From the NCBI GenBank assembly GCA_001824275.1, contig MHWW01000011.1, positions 1 to 34,748 on the forward strand: 34,748 bases of DNA. Reading direction: 5' to 3'. A program made the position numbers and the translations under genes. Source of the DNA: Candidatus Zambryskibacteria bacterium RIFOXYC1_FULL_39_10 (GTDB lineage Bacteria > Patescibacteriota > Minisyncoccia > Phycocordibacterales > WO2-35-19). Shown in pieces: positions 6,244-12,793 of the stretch (position 1 is its first letter; the number at the start of each line of letters is the position of its first letter). The notes below the pieces were generated by a model. It searched no databases and was not told where the DNA came from. It was given only the letters and a program-made list of their open reading frames with translations.

Positions 6244-6438
6244 ATGACCACTCAAGTTATTTTCAAAATAGATAAAAAAATGAAAGATGCGGCTCAAGCC
6301 AAAGCCAAAAAAGAAGGGATCTCTCTGGCTGATTTGTTTAAATCCGTTACTCAATCTTATCTTAATGGCACCATTGGAATTGGTCTCGTTTTTAAAGAAC
6401 CAAGCACAAAAATACTAAATATTCATAGGCGCTCATAG
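6244..6438 (+). CDS. RelB/DinJ-like ribbon-helix-helix antitoxin, apparently without toxin
   Basis: Sixty-four residues. The N-terminus MTTQVIFKIDKKMKDAAQAK has the beta-strand and first helix of RelB/DinJ-type ribbon-helix-helix antitoxins, and KKEGISLADLFKSVTQSYLNG gives the second helix. In the family this part dimerises and binds the operator, while the C-terminus wraps the toxin. Here the C-terminus is short and basic (FKEPSTKILNIHRRS), not the usual acidic toxin-binding tail. No toxin ORF follows: the next gene is tRNA-Gly. A strong promoter with a palindromic operator is retained. It could be a decayed toxin-antitoxin locus or a stand-alone regulator. Confidence 0.7.
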   Translation: MTTQVIFKIDKKMKDAAQAKAKKEGISLADLFKSVTQSYLNGTIGIGLVFKEPSTKILNIHRRS

Positions 6439-6456
6439 TGAGTTATTTGGGTAAAA

Positions 6457-6485
6457 TTGCTCCGATAGTTATTTTTTGTTAATAT
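6457..6485 (+). promoter_or_regulatory. Probable promoter of tRNA-Gly/tRNA-Arg pair
   Basis: -35 TTGCTC, 17-bp spacer ending TGT, -10 TAATAT, about 31 nt before tRNA-Gly. A small hairpin AGTGGT...ACCACT (6491-6510) lies between it and the tRNA. Confidence 0.4.
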
Positions 6486-6516
6486 TCTTAAGTGGTTTCA
6501 AACTACCACTCTTGAC

Positions 6517-6587
6517 GCGGGATTAGTTTAGTGGTAAAATGCGAGTTTTCCAAACTTGAGTCGGGGTTTCGATTACCCCATCCCGCA
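6517..6587 (+). tRNA. tRNA-Gly(UCC)
   Basis: Acceptor GCGGGAT/ATCCCGC with discriminator A and an encoded CCA (6588-6590). Anticodon stem CGAGT/ACTTG around loop TTTCCAA (anticodon TCC); T arm GGGGTTTCGATTACCCC. Confidence 0.94.
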
Positions 6588-6599
6588 CCAGTGTAATTT

Positions 6600-6671
6600 G
6601 CTGTCGTAGTTCAATGGATAGAACAAGACACTCCTAACGTCTAGATGCAGGTTCGATTCCTGCCGATGGCA
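6600..6671 (+). tRNA. tRNA-Arg(CCU)
   Basis: Acceptor GCTGTCG/CGATGGC (two G-T wobbles), discriminator A, D arm GTTC...GAAC, anticodon loop CTCCTAA (anticodon CCT), T arm GCAGGTTCGATTCCTGC. No CCA encoded. It begins 9 nt after the CCA of tRNA-Gly, so the two are likely one transcript. Confidence 0.93.
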
Positions 6672-6758
6672 CAATTTGAAGGTTTTAAACACTTTTTGTC
6701 TATAATTAATTATGTGTCGTGCTACTATAAAAAGTAATATTATTAGTTAATCAAAATT

Positions 6759-7271
6759 ATGAAGCAACTTGATCAAAAAGCGGTTTGGTTATTTTTTATA
6801 GGTTCTATTTTTCGATGGGTATTCTTTTTAGTAATGATTAGTTTCTGGTTGTTGTCCTTCAGTGAAGGAGCCGAGCAATCAAGGATCGGAGGAGAGTTTT
6901 CATTTACTATTTTTAATTGGTTATGGGTTATAATTCCCGTTTTCCTTTTACTTTGTTTCTTGTGGGCAAAGCTATCATACCATTTCTATCGTTACGAACT
7001 CACTGATTTAGGTTTTAGGAAGGAATATGGAGTTATTTACAAGAAATATGTAACTATTCCTTATGATCGAATACAAAATGTTGATATTTACAGAGGGATA
7101 TTGGCTAGGATACTTGGTTTATCTGATCTTAACATCCAAACTGCGGGTAGTAGTGCTGGGGTGATGACAGGGGAAGGAAGATTGCCAGGTATTTCAAAAG
7201 AAACAGCTGAATATCTCAGAGACGAGCTCATCCTAAAAACCAGACAGTCTAAAGTTGGCCAAGGATTGTAA
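6759..7271 (+). CDS. PH domain (bPH2/YdbS-like) membrane protein
   Basis: A 170-residue protein with two membrane helices (about residues 10-33 and 50-70) followed by a bacterial pleckstrin-homology-like domain. The signature YELTDLGFRKEYGVIYKKY, then IPYDRIQNVDIYRG, LARILGLSDLNIQTAG, is characteristic of the YdbS/DUF304 family. Members are membrane proteins of unclear function, often linked to envelope stress or defence. It ends after one PH copy with a soluble tail (ISKETAEYLRDELILK). It is monocistronic, closed by a strong terminator. Confidence 0.85.
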   Translation: MKQLDQKAVWLFFIGSIFRWVFFLVMISFWLLSFSEGAEQSRIGGEFSFTIFNWLWVIIPVFLLLCFLWAKLSYHFYRYELTDLGFRKEYGVIYKKYVTIPYDRIQNVDIYRGILARILGLSDLNIQTAGSSAGVMTGEGRLPGISKETAEYLRDELILKTRQSKVGQGL

Positions 7272-7288
7272 TTAAATAACAATATAAA

Positions 7289-7316
7289 TCAAAAATCCCC
7301 GGAAGGGGATTTTTGA
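7289..7316. terminator. Bidirectional intrinsic terminator
   Basis: Perfect 12-bp stem TCAAAAATCCCC-GGAA-GGGGATTTTTGA, with A- and T-runs in the stem. It ends the PH-domain gene (plus strand) and can end the hup transcript (minus strand). Confidence 0.9.
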
Positions 7317-7336
7317 TAAGTGAGAACAAATTCTTT

Positions 7337-7373
7337 CTACTAGATGCTAACTACTTGCTACTAACTACTACTT
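7337..7373 (-). repeat. 3'-end repeat family, copy after hup
   Basis: On the minus strand, starting at the hup stop codon: AGTAGTTAGTAGCAAGTAGT followed by TAGCATCTAGTAG. It matches the copy at 34164-34188 in 24 positions with 2 mismatches and resembles 19284-19306 and 19937-19967. All copies are in sense orientation at a gene's 3' end. Confidence 0.7.
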
Positions 7374-7640
7374 GACAGCATCTTTCAAAGCCTTAGCGGC
7401 TCGGAATTTAGGGACTCTCATAGCGGCTACTTGGACTGATTCGCCAGTACGAGGGTTGCGGGCAGTTCGAGCGGCGCGAGATTTGGTTGAAAATATACCA
7501 AGTCCAGCAACGGATACTTCGCCACCACTTTTTAGTGTGCGGACGATTCCGTCAATCATAAGTTCAACTACTTCTTCAGCTTGAACCTTGGTGCCACCAA
7601 TTTTTTCATGAACGGCATTTGCTAAATCTGCTTTATTCAT
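7368..7640 (-). CDS. hup: HU-family DNA-binding protein
   Basis: Ninety residues; a dimeric histone-like protein that bends and compacts DNA. Family marks are MNKADLANAVHEKIGG at the N-terminus, GEVSVAGLGIFSTKSRAARTAR (GxFxxxxRxxRxGRNP region, shown in part), the arm motif ARNPRTGESV and the FRAAKALKDAV end. The ORF-track start at 7787 adds 49 unlikely residues; the ATG at 7640 is standard for the family. The promoter lies 80 bp upstream, leaving a leader with a CTGCC/GGCAG hairpin. The stop codon is part of a dispersed repeat. Confidence 0.96.
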   Translation of the reverse strand: MNKADLANAVHEKIGGTKVQAEEVVELMIDGIVRTLKSGGEVSVAGLGIFSTKSRAARTARNPRTGESVQVAAMRVPKFRAAKALKDAVK

Positions 7641-7719
7641 TTTTTTAAAATTAATAGTTTTTATAATTTCTCGACCCTGCCCAACGACAGGCAGACCTCC
7701 ATTATTTCCTCCATTTACA

Positions 7720-7747
7720 AGTATATATTTAAAAGCCTTTTTGGCAA
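7720..7747 (-). promoter_or_regulatory. hup promoter
   Basis: Minus strand: -35 TTGCCA, 16-bp spacer, -10 TATACT. The transcript would have a roughly 70-nt leader containing two GGAGG sequences far from the ATG and a small hairpin at 7677-7694. Confidence 0.6.
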
Positions 7748-7802
7748 TACCTTGACTATATACCTGTGGATATGTAAAAAGAAGCACCTCTTCAAATAAA
7801 AT

Positions 7803-8330
7803 TTAATTACTTACACAATAATTTGTTCGAGCCGAAGGTGTGTACGAACTATGATAACTATCGTAGCCACTTGAAAGGCAGTTATTCAAAGTGTTAGTAT
7901 CAGCAGTTGAAGGATTTTCTAAATTGGCCCATAAAGTATAATAATTTGTGCCCGCTCCAACCATATAACCAGTTCTAACTCCATTAGAAGAAATTTGCCC
8001 AGATGGATCAATAAATACACTCGAGGAAACACCATTATCAACTAACCCTTGAGCGACCGCTCCTGCCGAACCAGAATAGCCAGAATAATTGAACCACCCC
8101 CAACCACCTGATCCATATGCTGTCCCTATACAATTTTGTCTCACAATATATGTGTCACATTTAGCGAAATATAGCTCCATGGCTATTTGCACTTGTTTAA
8201 GATCCATTTTTCTTTTAACATCTCTAGCCCTCGCTCTTGATTGACCAATACCTGCCAAAACTATTGAGGAAAGAATACCAATAATAGCAATAACAACAAG
8301 AAGCTCTATTAGGGTAAAGCCTTTTTTCAT
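7803..8330 (-). CDS. Type IV pilin / pseudopilin-like protein
   Basis: A 175-residue prepilin. The N-terminus MKKGFTLIELLVVIAIIGIL is a textbook class III signal: cleavage after Gly by a prepilin peptidase, N-methylated Phe+1, Glu+5, then a hydrophobic assembly helix. The globular part begins SRARARDVKRKMDLKQVQIAMELY, as in GspG-like pseudopilins, and has four Cys that may form disulfides. It would be a surface pilus or secretion subunit; assembly genes are not in this window. The -10-like TGGTAAAAT ends 6 nt before the ATG, suggesting a leaderless mRNA. It is followed by hup, which has its own promoter. Confidence 0.9.
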   Translation of the reverse strand: MKKGFTLIELLVVIAIIGILSSIVLAGIGQSRARARDVKRKMDLKQVQIAMELYFAKCDTYIVRQNCIGTAYGSGGWGWFNYSGYSGSAGAVAQGLVDNGVSSSVFIDPSGQISSNGVRTGYMVGAGTNYYTLWANLENPSTADTNTLNNCLSSGYDSYHSSYTPSARTNYCVSN

Positions 8331-8345
8331 ATTCGTATTTTACCA

Positions 8346-8376
8346 CCACACTTCACAAAAAAGACAATAAGTGTGG
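8346..8376. terminator. Inverted repeat between rplT and the pilin gene
   Basis: CCACACTT (8346-8353) pairs with AAGTGTGG (8369-8376) around a 15-nt loop. It lies after rplT and just upstream of the pilin -10 box, so it may terminate the infC-rpmI-rplT transcript, or act as an operator for the pilin gene. Confidence 0.45.
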
Positions 8377-8392
8377 ATAGATATTTTTATAC

Positions 8393-8737
8393 TTATGAAA
8401 TTTTAGAGACTAGACGAGAAAATGTTTCCGGTTTGGAAGCGGCAATTTCAGAAAGCATCTTACGATTTAAATCTATATTTAATTTTTTGAGAGAACCAAT
8501 AAATTTGCTGTATGAAAGACCCTTTTCGTGCAAGATCGAGTTTAAGCGGACATTCCACAATCGGCGGAAATCTCCTTTTTTATCTCGGCGATGAGCAAAG
8601 GCATAAGTACCAGCGTGAGCGATAGCTTCATAAGCCTGTTTCTCTTTGGTGGAACGACCAAAACGGTAGCCTTTGACTTGCTTCAATACATTCCTTCTTG
8701 TTTTTAGAGCGTTAACACCTTTTTTAACTCGTGACAT
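8393..8737 (-). CDS. rplT: 50S ribosomal protein bL20
   Basis: A 114-residue bL20, an early-assembling 23S rRNA-binding protein. The opening MSRVKKGVNALKTRRNVLK, then KGYRFGRSTKEKQAYEAIAHAG and YAFAHRRDKKGDFRRLWNVR, is canonical, as is the NRKMLSEIA segment. It starts 3 nt after the rpmI stop, in the conserved infC-rpmI-rplT order. In many bacteria bL20 represses this operon through its leader; no such structure is evident here because the leader before infC is short. Confidence 0.97.
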   Translation of the reverse strand: MSRVKKGVNALKTRRNVLKQVKGYRFGRSTKEKQAYEAIAHAGTYAFAHRRDKKGDFRRLWNVRLNSILHEKGLSYSKFIGSLKKLNIDLNRKMLSEIAASKPETFSRLVSKIS

Positions 8738-8740
8738 AAA

Positions 8741-8926
8741 TTATTGATTATTTAAATATCTACCTCTATTTTTGTTAGTCATTTGAATTGCGACTGGACG
8801 ACGTTTTTTAAGCGTTGTGTTGGTTCGATTTTTAGCATTAAAATGATTCTGGCCAGTTTTTCTGGTCATCAGTTTTCCATTCTTAGTTACTTTAATGCGT
8901 TTTGAATATGATTTGTTTGTTTTCAT
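8741..8926 (-). CDS. rpmI: 50S ribosomal protein bL35
   Basis: Sixty-one residues. The ORF-track start at 8944 adds MISLNH; the ATG at 8926 giving MKTNKSYSKRIKVTKNGK matches the usual bL35 N-terminus. Basic throughout, with the family segment HFNAKNRTNTTLKKRR. It sits 51 nt after the infC stop and 3 nt before rplT. The short infC-rpmI gap has no Shine-Dalgarno of note. Confidence 0.93.
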   Translation of the reverse strand: MKTNKSYSKRIKVTKNGKLMTRKTGQNHFNAKNRTNTTLKKRRPVAIQMTNKNRGRYLNNQ

Positions 8927-8977
8927 ATGATTTAGCGAAATCATGTCGTGCGATACGTCGATTAGAGCACGACCATA

Positions 8978-9490
8978 CTATTTTGCACGTTCTATCATTG
9001 CTGTCAAGCCCTTAGGGCTTTTTTTGGGTTCCTCGGCTATTTTAAAATCCTCAGGAATAAGTTTAAACACTCTATCAAGTCTCTCCTTCAAAAAAGCTTC
9101 GTTCATGTATTTGGTTCTACCGGGCAAAAATAAATCAATCTTGACTCGATGCCCCTCTCTGATCCATTCGGCCGCTTTTTTGGCCTTAAGATTGAGATCG
9201 TGATCGCCAGTACCCACCTTTATTTGCAGGCTTTTTATCTCTACTGTATGAGTCTTAGCCTTAATAATCTTTTGCTTTTTGTTTTCGGTATACAAAAACT
9301 TCCCGTAATCTGTAATCTTGGCAATAGGAGGGACGGCGTTTGGTGAAATTTCAACCAAATCCAGCCCAAGTTCTAGGGCTTTCCTTAGTGCGTCTCGAGT
9401 TAGAGTTACGCCAAAATTTTCTCCCTCTGGACCTATCAGGCGAACATTTTCTGCCCTAATGAAGTTATTGATCCTGTGTTTAATAGCCAA
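8978..9490 (-). CDS. infC: Translation initiation factor IF-3
   Basis: A 170-residue IF-3, which binds the 30S subunit and polices initiator-tRNA and start-codon choice. N-domain: INNFIRAENVRLIGPEGENFGV and LDLVEISPNAVPPIAKITDYGKFLY. C-domain: VEIKSLQIKVGTGDHDLNLK, then GHRVKIDLFLPGR. No ATG or GTG exists in the right place; an in-frame TAA lies just upstream, leaving TTG at 9490 (or ATT two codons later) as the start. Rare infC start codons are known to allow IF-3 to repress its own translation (AUU in E. coli), so this may be a real regulatory feature. First gene of infC-rpmI-rplT. Confidence 0.95.
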   Translation of the reverse strand: MAIKHRINNFIRAENVRLIGPEGENFGVTLTRDALRKALELGLDLVEISPNAVPPIAKITDYGKFLYTENKKQKIIKAKTHTVEIKSLQIKVGTGDHDLNLKAKKAAEWIREGHRVKIDLFLPGRTKYMNEAFLKERLDRVFKLIPEDFKIAEEPKKSPKGLTAMIERAK

Positions 9491-9517
9491 AATTATAAAT
9501 TATTTTCTAACAAGAGT

Positions 9518-9547
9518 AGTATAGCATGTATCTCCAGATATATCTAA
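9518..9547 (-). promoter_or_regulatory. infC operon promoter
   Basis: Minus strand: weak -35 TTAGAT, 18-bp spacer, extended -10 TGCTATACT. It leaves a leader of roughly 20 nt before the TTG start. Confidence 0.5.
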
Positions 9548-9553
9548 CGGGGG

Positions 9554-10516
9554 TTAGAAAGGATTTTTGGCACCTCGGATTTCAAAATGGAGGTGGGCTC
9601 CGGTCACTTTGCCAGATTTACCAACTGTACCTATGACCTCTCCTTGTTCCACCGAATCTCCGACAGAAACATAATTTTGACTATTGTGAGAATAGAGAGT
9701 TTGAGTTCCGTTCTTATGTTTTATAACAATATAATTTCCATAACCACCGTTCCAACCACCAATCCTGCTGATAATAACTTCTCCGCCAGCTGAAGCAAGT
9801 ATTGATGTACCGACTGGCGCAGCGATATCAATAGCATTATGTCCATGGAGCCCTTGACTCCTTTTACCACCAGCAACTGGTCTAATATAATAACCGCTAT
9901 AATCTTTGGTTGAAGAGCTACCAGCAGAAACATATGAACCTGTTGAAGGGGTCGCCAAGACTTCTCCGTCGGGCACTATAACTGTCACACCCAGAGTCAA
10001 ACTATCTCCCTTACTGATGTTATTATAAGCCAATATTTCACTCTCATCAGCTTTATACTTTTTGGCCAAAGAAGCGATGGTGTCACCTTTTACTACCACA
10101 TGTTTAACACCAGAAATCGGCAAAATCACCAAGGTGTCTCCAACTTTTAGTGTATTTGAAGAAAGGTCGTTGCCCCATTTTATGGTATTCACAGTCACAT
10201 TAAACATTTCGGCTATTTGAGAAAGAGTGTCTCCTTCACGAACAACATAAATACTAATCTGGTCGCTAGTTGGTTTTGATGAAAGTTCTGAAGTTCCCAA
10301 AGGGCCCGCATTTGAAACTAAAGCACTACCTTCTACTGTTGGCGTGGTAGAAGTTTGGCTTAACGGAGTATTCACCGCGACAAGCAAAGCCATGTTTTGG
10401 ATATTTTTGCCTGAAAGTAGGTTTTCTTTTTCAGAACCGCCAAAAAACATATTATTCAAAATTCCTACCAGACCAGCTGATACCGAAATTGGCAATAGCA
10501 AAATAACCAAAACCAA
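9554..10516 (-). CDS. LysM-domain M23 metallopeptidase (cell wall hydrolase); N-terminus uncertain
   Basis: A secreted or anchored peptidoglycan endopeptidase. After a hydrophobic N-terminal helix (LVLVILLLPISVSAGLVGIL) come two LysM repeats (YVVREGDTLSQIAEMFNVTV and VVVKGDTIASLAKKYKADES). The C-terminal M23 domain has HNAIDIAAPVG (zinc His and Asp), YSHNSQNYVSVGDSV and HLHFEIRG (catalytic and zinc His). The TTG at 10516 gives a helix with no basic N-region. The frame stays open upstream and reads KKRYFLSRIGRNSNLKSFLN, a plausible signal N-region, but has no standard start. An ATG at 10605 in another frame would join it if one base were added at the A6 run at 10587-10592. So the true 5' end may be 10605 with a frameshift. 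Confidence 0.88.
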   Translation of the reverse strand: MVLVILLLPISVSAGLVGILNNMFFGGSEKENLLSGKNIQNMALLVAVNTPLSQTSTTPTVEGSALVSNAGPLGTSELSSKPTSDQISIYVVREGDTLSQIAEMFNVTVNTIKWGNDLSSNTLKVGDTLVILPISGVKHVVVKGDTIASLAKKYKADESEILAYNNISKGDSLTLGVTVIVPDGEVLATPSTGSYVSAGSSSTKDYSGYYIRPVAGGKRSQGLHGHNAIDIAAPVGTSILASAGGEVIISRIGGWNGGYGNYIVIKHKNGTQTLYSHNSQNYVSVGDSVEQGEVIGTVGKSGKVTGAHLHFEIRGAKNPF

Positions 10517-10715
10517 AAATAGTTTTTTTGGATTAAGAAAAGATTTTAGATTACTATTTCGCCCGATTCTACTTAGAAAATAACGCTTTTTTGAATCAGG
10601 GTCATGAGGTGTGGTTAAAATAAGCCTAGGGTTAATGATAATTCAAGATTTTCTTTAAAAAATGGCTAAAAATAAGCCTTTTTCAGAAACTCAGTATCCT
10701 TTGAACACGCTTAAA

Positions 10716-10743
10716 ATTGTAGCAAAAACAGCCCTTTTAGCAA
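10716..10743 (-). promoter_or_regulatory. Promoter of the M23 peptidase gene
   Basis: Minus strand: -35 TTGCTA, 16-bp spacer ending TGC (extended -10), -10 TACAAT. It lies about 110 bp upstream of the ATG at 10605, supporting a start near there rather than at 10516. Confidence 0.55.
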
Positions 10744-10793
10744 CTTGTTTTTTATAAAGATGTGGATTGTAAATTTTCTGATAAGATAGATAG

Positions 10794-12779
10794 GTGGAAG
10801 AAAAAAATAAATTTTTTGAATTAAATGAGGCGCAGAGGAAGGCGGTAGAAGCTACCGAGGGGCCACTTCTGGTGCTTGCCGGAGCAGGAGCGGGTAAAAC
10901 CAAAACAATTACCTACCGAATTTTAAATTTAATTCAAAAGGGAGTGGCTCCTGAAAATATTTTGGCCGTAACTTTTACCAACAAAGCCGCCAAAGAGATG
11001 GGTGAGAGGATTACCAAACTTTTAGGAGATACCGCGGAGATTAATAGACCAATTTCAATCAAAGGTAAGCCATTTGTTGCCACTTTCCACGGATTGGGAG
11101 CCTATATTATAAAAGAAAATTTTAGAGAAGCGGGAGTTAAAAAATATTTTAGTATCTATGATAGGGATGATTCAAAAAGGATTGTTAAAGCTTCGCTTGT
11201 CAAAAACGGTTATGACCCAAAACAGTTTGAACCGGGGAAAATTCTAGGCATTATCTCTCGAGAAAAAGGCAATTTCGTATCTGTAGAGGAGTATTCGCAA
11301 AAAGCCGGCGGTGAATATTTTGGTGGCATTGTCTTCAAAGTCTGGCAGGATTATGAAATTGATTTGAGGAAAGAAAATGCATTGGACTTCGATGACTTAC
11401 TCTTAGTTTCAGCCAAACTTTTACAAAAAGAAGAAATAAGGAAATTTTATTCTGAAAAATGGAAATACATTCATATAGATGAGTACCAAGATACCAATAA
11501 GGTGCAGTACCAGATCGCTGAAGCCATCGCGAGGGAGCATCAAAATATTTGCGCCGTGGGCGATGTAGACCAAAATATTTACACTTGGCGCAATGCCAGT
11601 ATCAAAAATATTTTGCATTTTGAAAAAGATTACAAAAATTCTCAATTGGTAGTCTTGGAAGAAAATTATCGCTCTACCAAAACCATTTTGGAGGTAGCCA
11701 ACAGAATAATTGAAAAAAATAAATTAAGAATGGAGAGGAAGCTTGTCACCCAAAATGCCGAGGGTGACAAGGTGGGGATTTTTGAAGCGCTTACCGAAAA
11801 CCATGAAGCGGTATTTGTGGTGGAAAAAATCAAAGAATTGCAAAAAAATGGTGTGCCACTTTCGGAAATTGCGGTCTTATACAGGGCCAACTTCCAATCT
11901 CGAGTTTTGGAAGAAGAGTTTCTGTCTAAAAATGTACCCTATCAAGTGCTCGGCACCAGATTTTTTGAAAGAAAAGAAGTCAAAGATATTTTGGCATTTG
12001 TGAGGTTTTGTTTAAACCCTGATAGTATTTCTGATTTGAAAAGGATTATAAATGTCCCTCCACGAGGGATAGGCAAAACCACTTTGCTAAAAATCGTAGA
12101 AGGTAAAGAAGATTCACTGCCCGCGGCAATGAAAATAAAAATGGGTAATTTCAGAGTACTTCTGCGTCGAATCAAAAATTTTGCTTTGGGGAACCCGCCT
12201 TCAAAAACAATTTTGTATATTGCCGAAGAAGTGGGTTTAAATAAAAATCTAGAAAAGTCTGAAGAGGGAACTGAGAGAATAGAAAATATTAAAGAGCTCG
12301 CCGCCCTCGCTAGCCGTTATGACAAATTGTTTGCTCCAAATGATATCGAAATTGGCGGCAATAGTTGGGAGGAGGGGATACAAAAATTGCTTGAAGACAC
12401 TTCTTTAGCATCAGACCAAGATGGTGATAAGGAGGAGAAGGATGGTGCAAGACTTATGACTGTACACGCAAGCAAAGGGCTTGAATTCTCTTATGTTTTT
12501 ATTACTGGTTTAGAAGAAGGGCTTTTCCCTCACGACCGAAATAACGACGAAAATGTAAGCGACGAAGAAGCCGAGGAAGAGCGCCGACTTTTTTATGTCG
12601 CCATCACCCGCGCCAAGAAAAAACTTTTCCTCTCTTACGCCCAGAGTCGCACTATTTTTGGCAATCGGGGCTCCAATATTCCTTCTGAATTTGTTTTGGA
12701 AATCCCTGACGAATTTTTGGAGCACGAGTTTCTTGACTACACCCCAAAACACAAACCTCTTTTACACATTGAGTTTTAA
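10794..12779 (+). CDS. UvrD/PcrA/Rep-family superfamily 1 DNA helicase
   Basis: A 661-residue 3'-5' SF1A helicase for repair and replication-fork clearance. Motifs in order: Q-motif LNEAQRKAVEA, Walker A AGAGAGKT (residues 29-36), TFTNKAAKEM (Ia), IDEYQDTN (II, near 229), GDVDQNIYTWRNA (III; usual form GDDDQSIYxWRGA), LEENYRST (IV), TVHASKGLEF (V, near 555) and RRLFYVAITRAKK (VI). The start is GTG at 10794, supported by a -10-like TGATAAGAT ending 6 nt before it. The C-terminus is short, lacking the long basic tail of PcrA. ksgA follows 14 bp downstream. Confidence 0.95.
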   Translation: MEEKNKFFELNEAQRKAVEATEGPLLVLAGAGAGKTKTITYRILNLIQKGVAPENILAVTFTNKAAKEMGERITKLLGDTAEINRPISIKGKPFVATFHGLGAYIIKENFREAGVKKYFSIYDRDDSKRIVKASLVKNGYDPKQFEPGKILGIISREKGNFVSVEEYSQKAGGEYFGGIVFKVWQDYEIDLRKENALDFDDLLLVSAKLLQKEEIRKFYSEKWKYIHIDEYQDTNKVQYQIAEAIAREHQNICAVGDVDQNIYTWRNASIKNILHFEKDYKNSQLVVLEENYRSTKTILEVANRIIEKNKLRMERKLVTQNAEGDKVGIFEALTENHEAVFVVEKIKELQKNGVPLSEIAVLYRANFQSRVLEEEFLSKNVPYQVLGTRFFERKEVKDILAFVRFCLNPDSISDLKRIINVPPRGIGKTTLLKIVEGKEDSLPAAMKIKMGNFRVLLRRIKNFALGNPPSKTILYIAEEVGLNKNLEKSEEGTERIENIKELAALASRYDKLFAPNDIEIGGNSWEEGIQKLLEDTSLASDQDGDKEEKDGARLMTVHASKGLEFSYVFITGLEEGLFPHDRNNDENVSDEEAEEERRLFYVAITRAKKKLFLSYAQSRTIFGNRGSNIPSEFVLEIPDEFLEHEFLDYTPKHKPLLHIEF

Positions 12780-12793
12780 TGTAATATTAAAAA

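Noticed and set aside
6491-6510. Hairpin AGTGGT...ACCACT as a terminator of the antitoxin gene
   Set aside because: Short stem with no T-run, and it lies inside the likely transcript of the following tRNA pair.
7337-7373. CRISPR or tandem repeat reading of the CTACT-rich stretches
   Set aside because: There are no regularly spaced direct repeats with unique spacers; copies are dispersed singly at gene ends.
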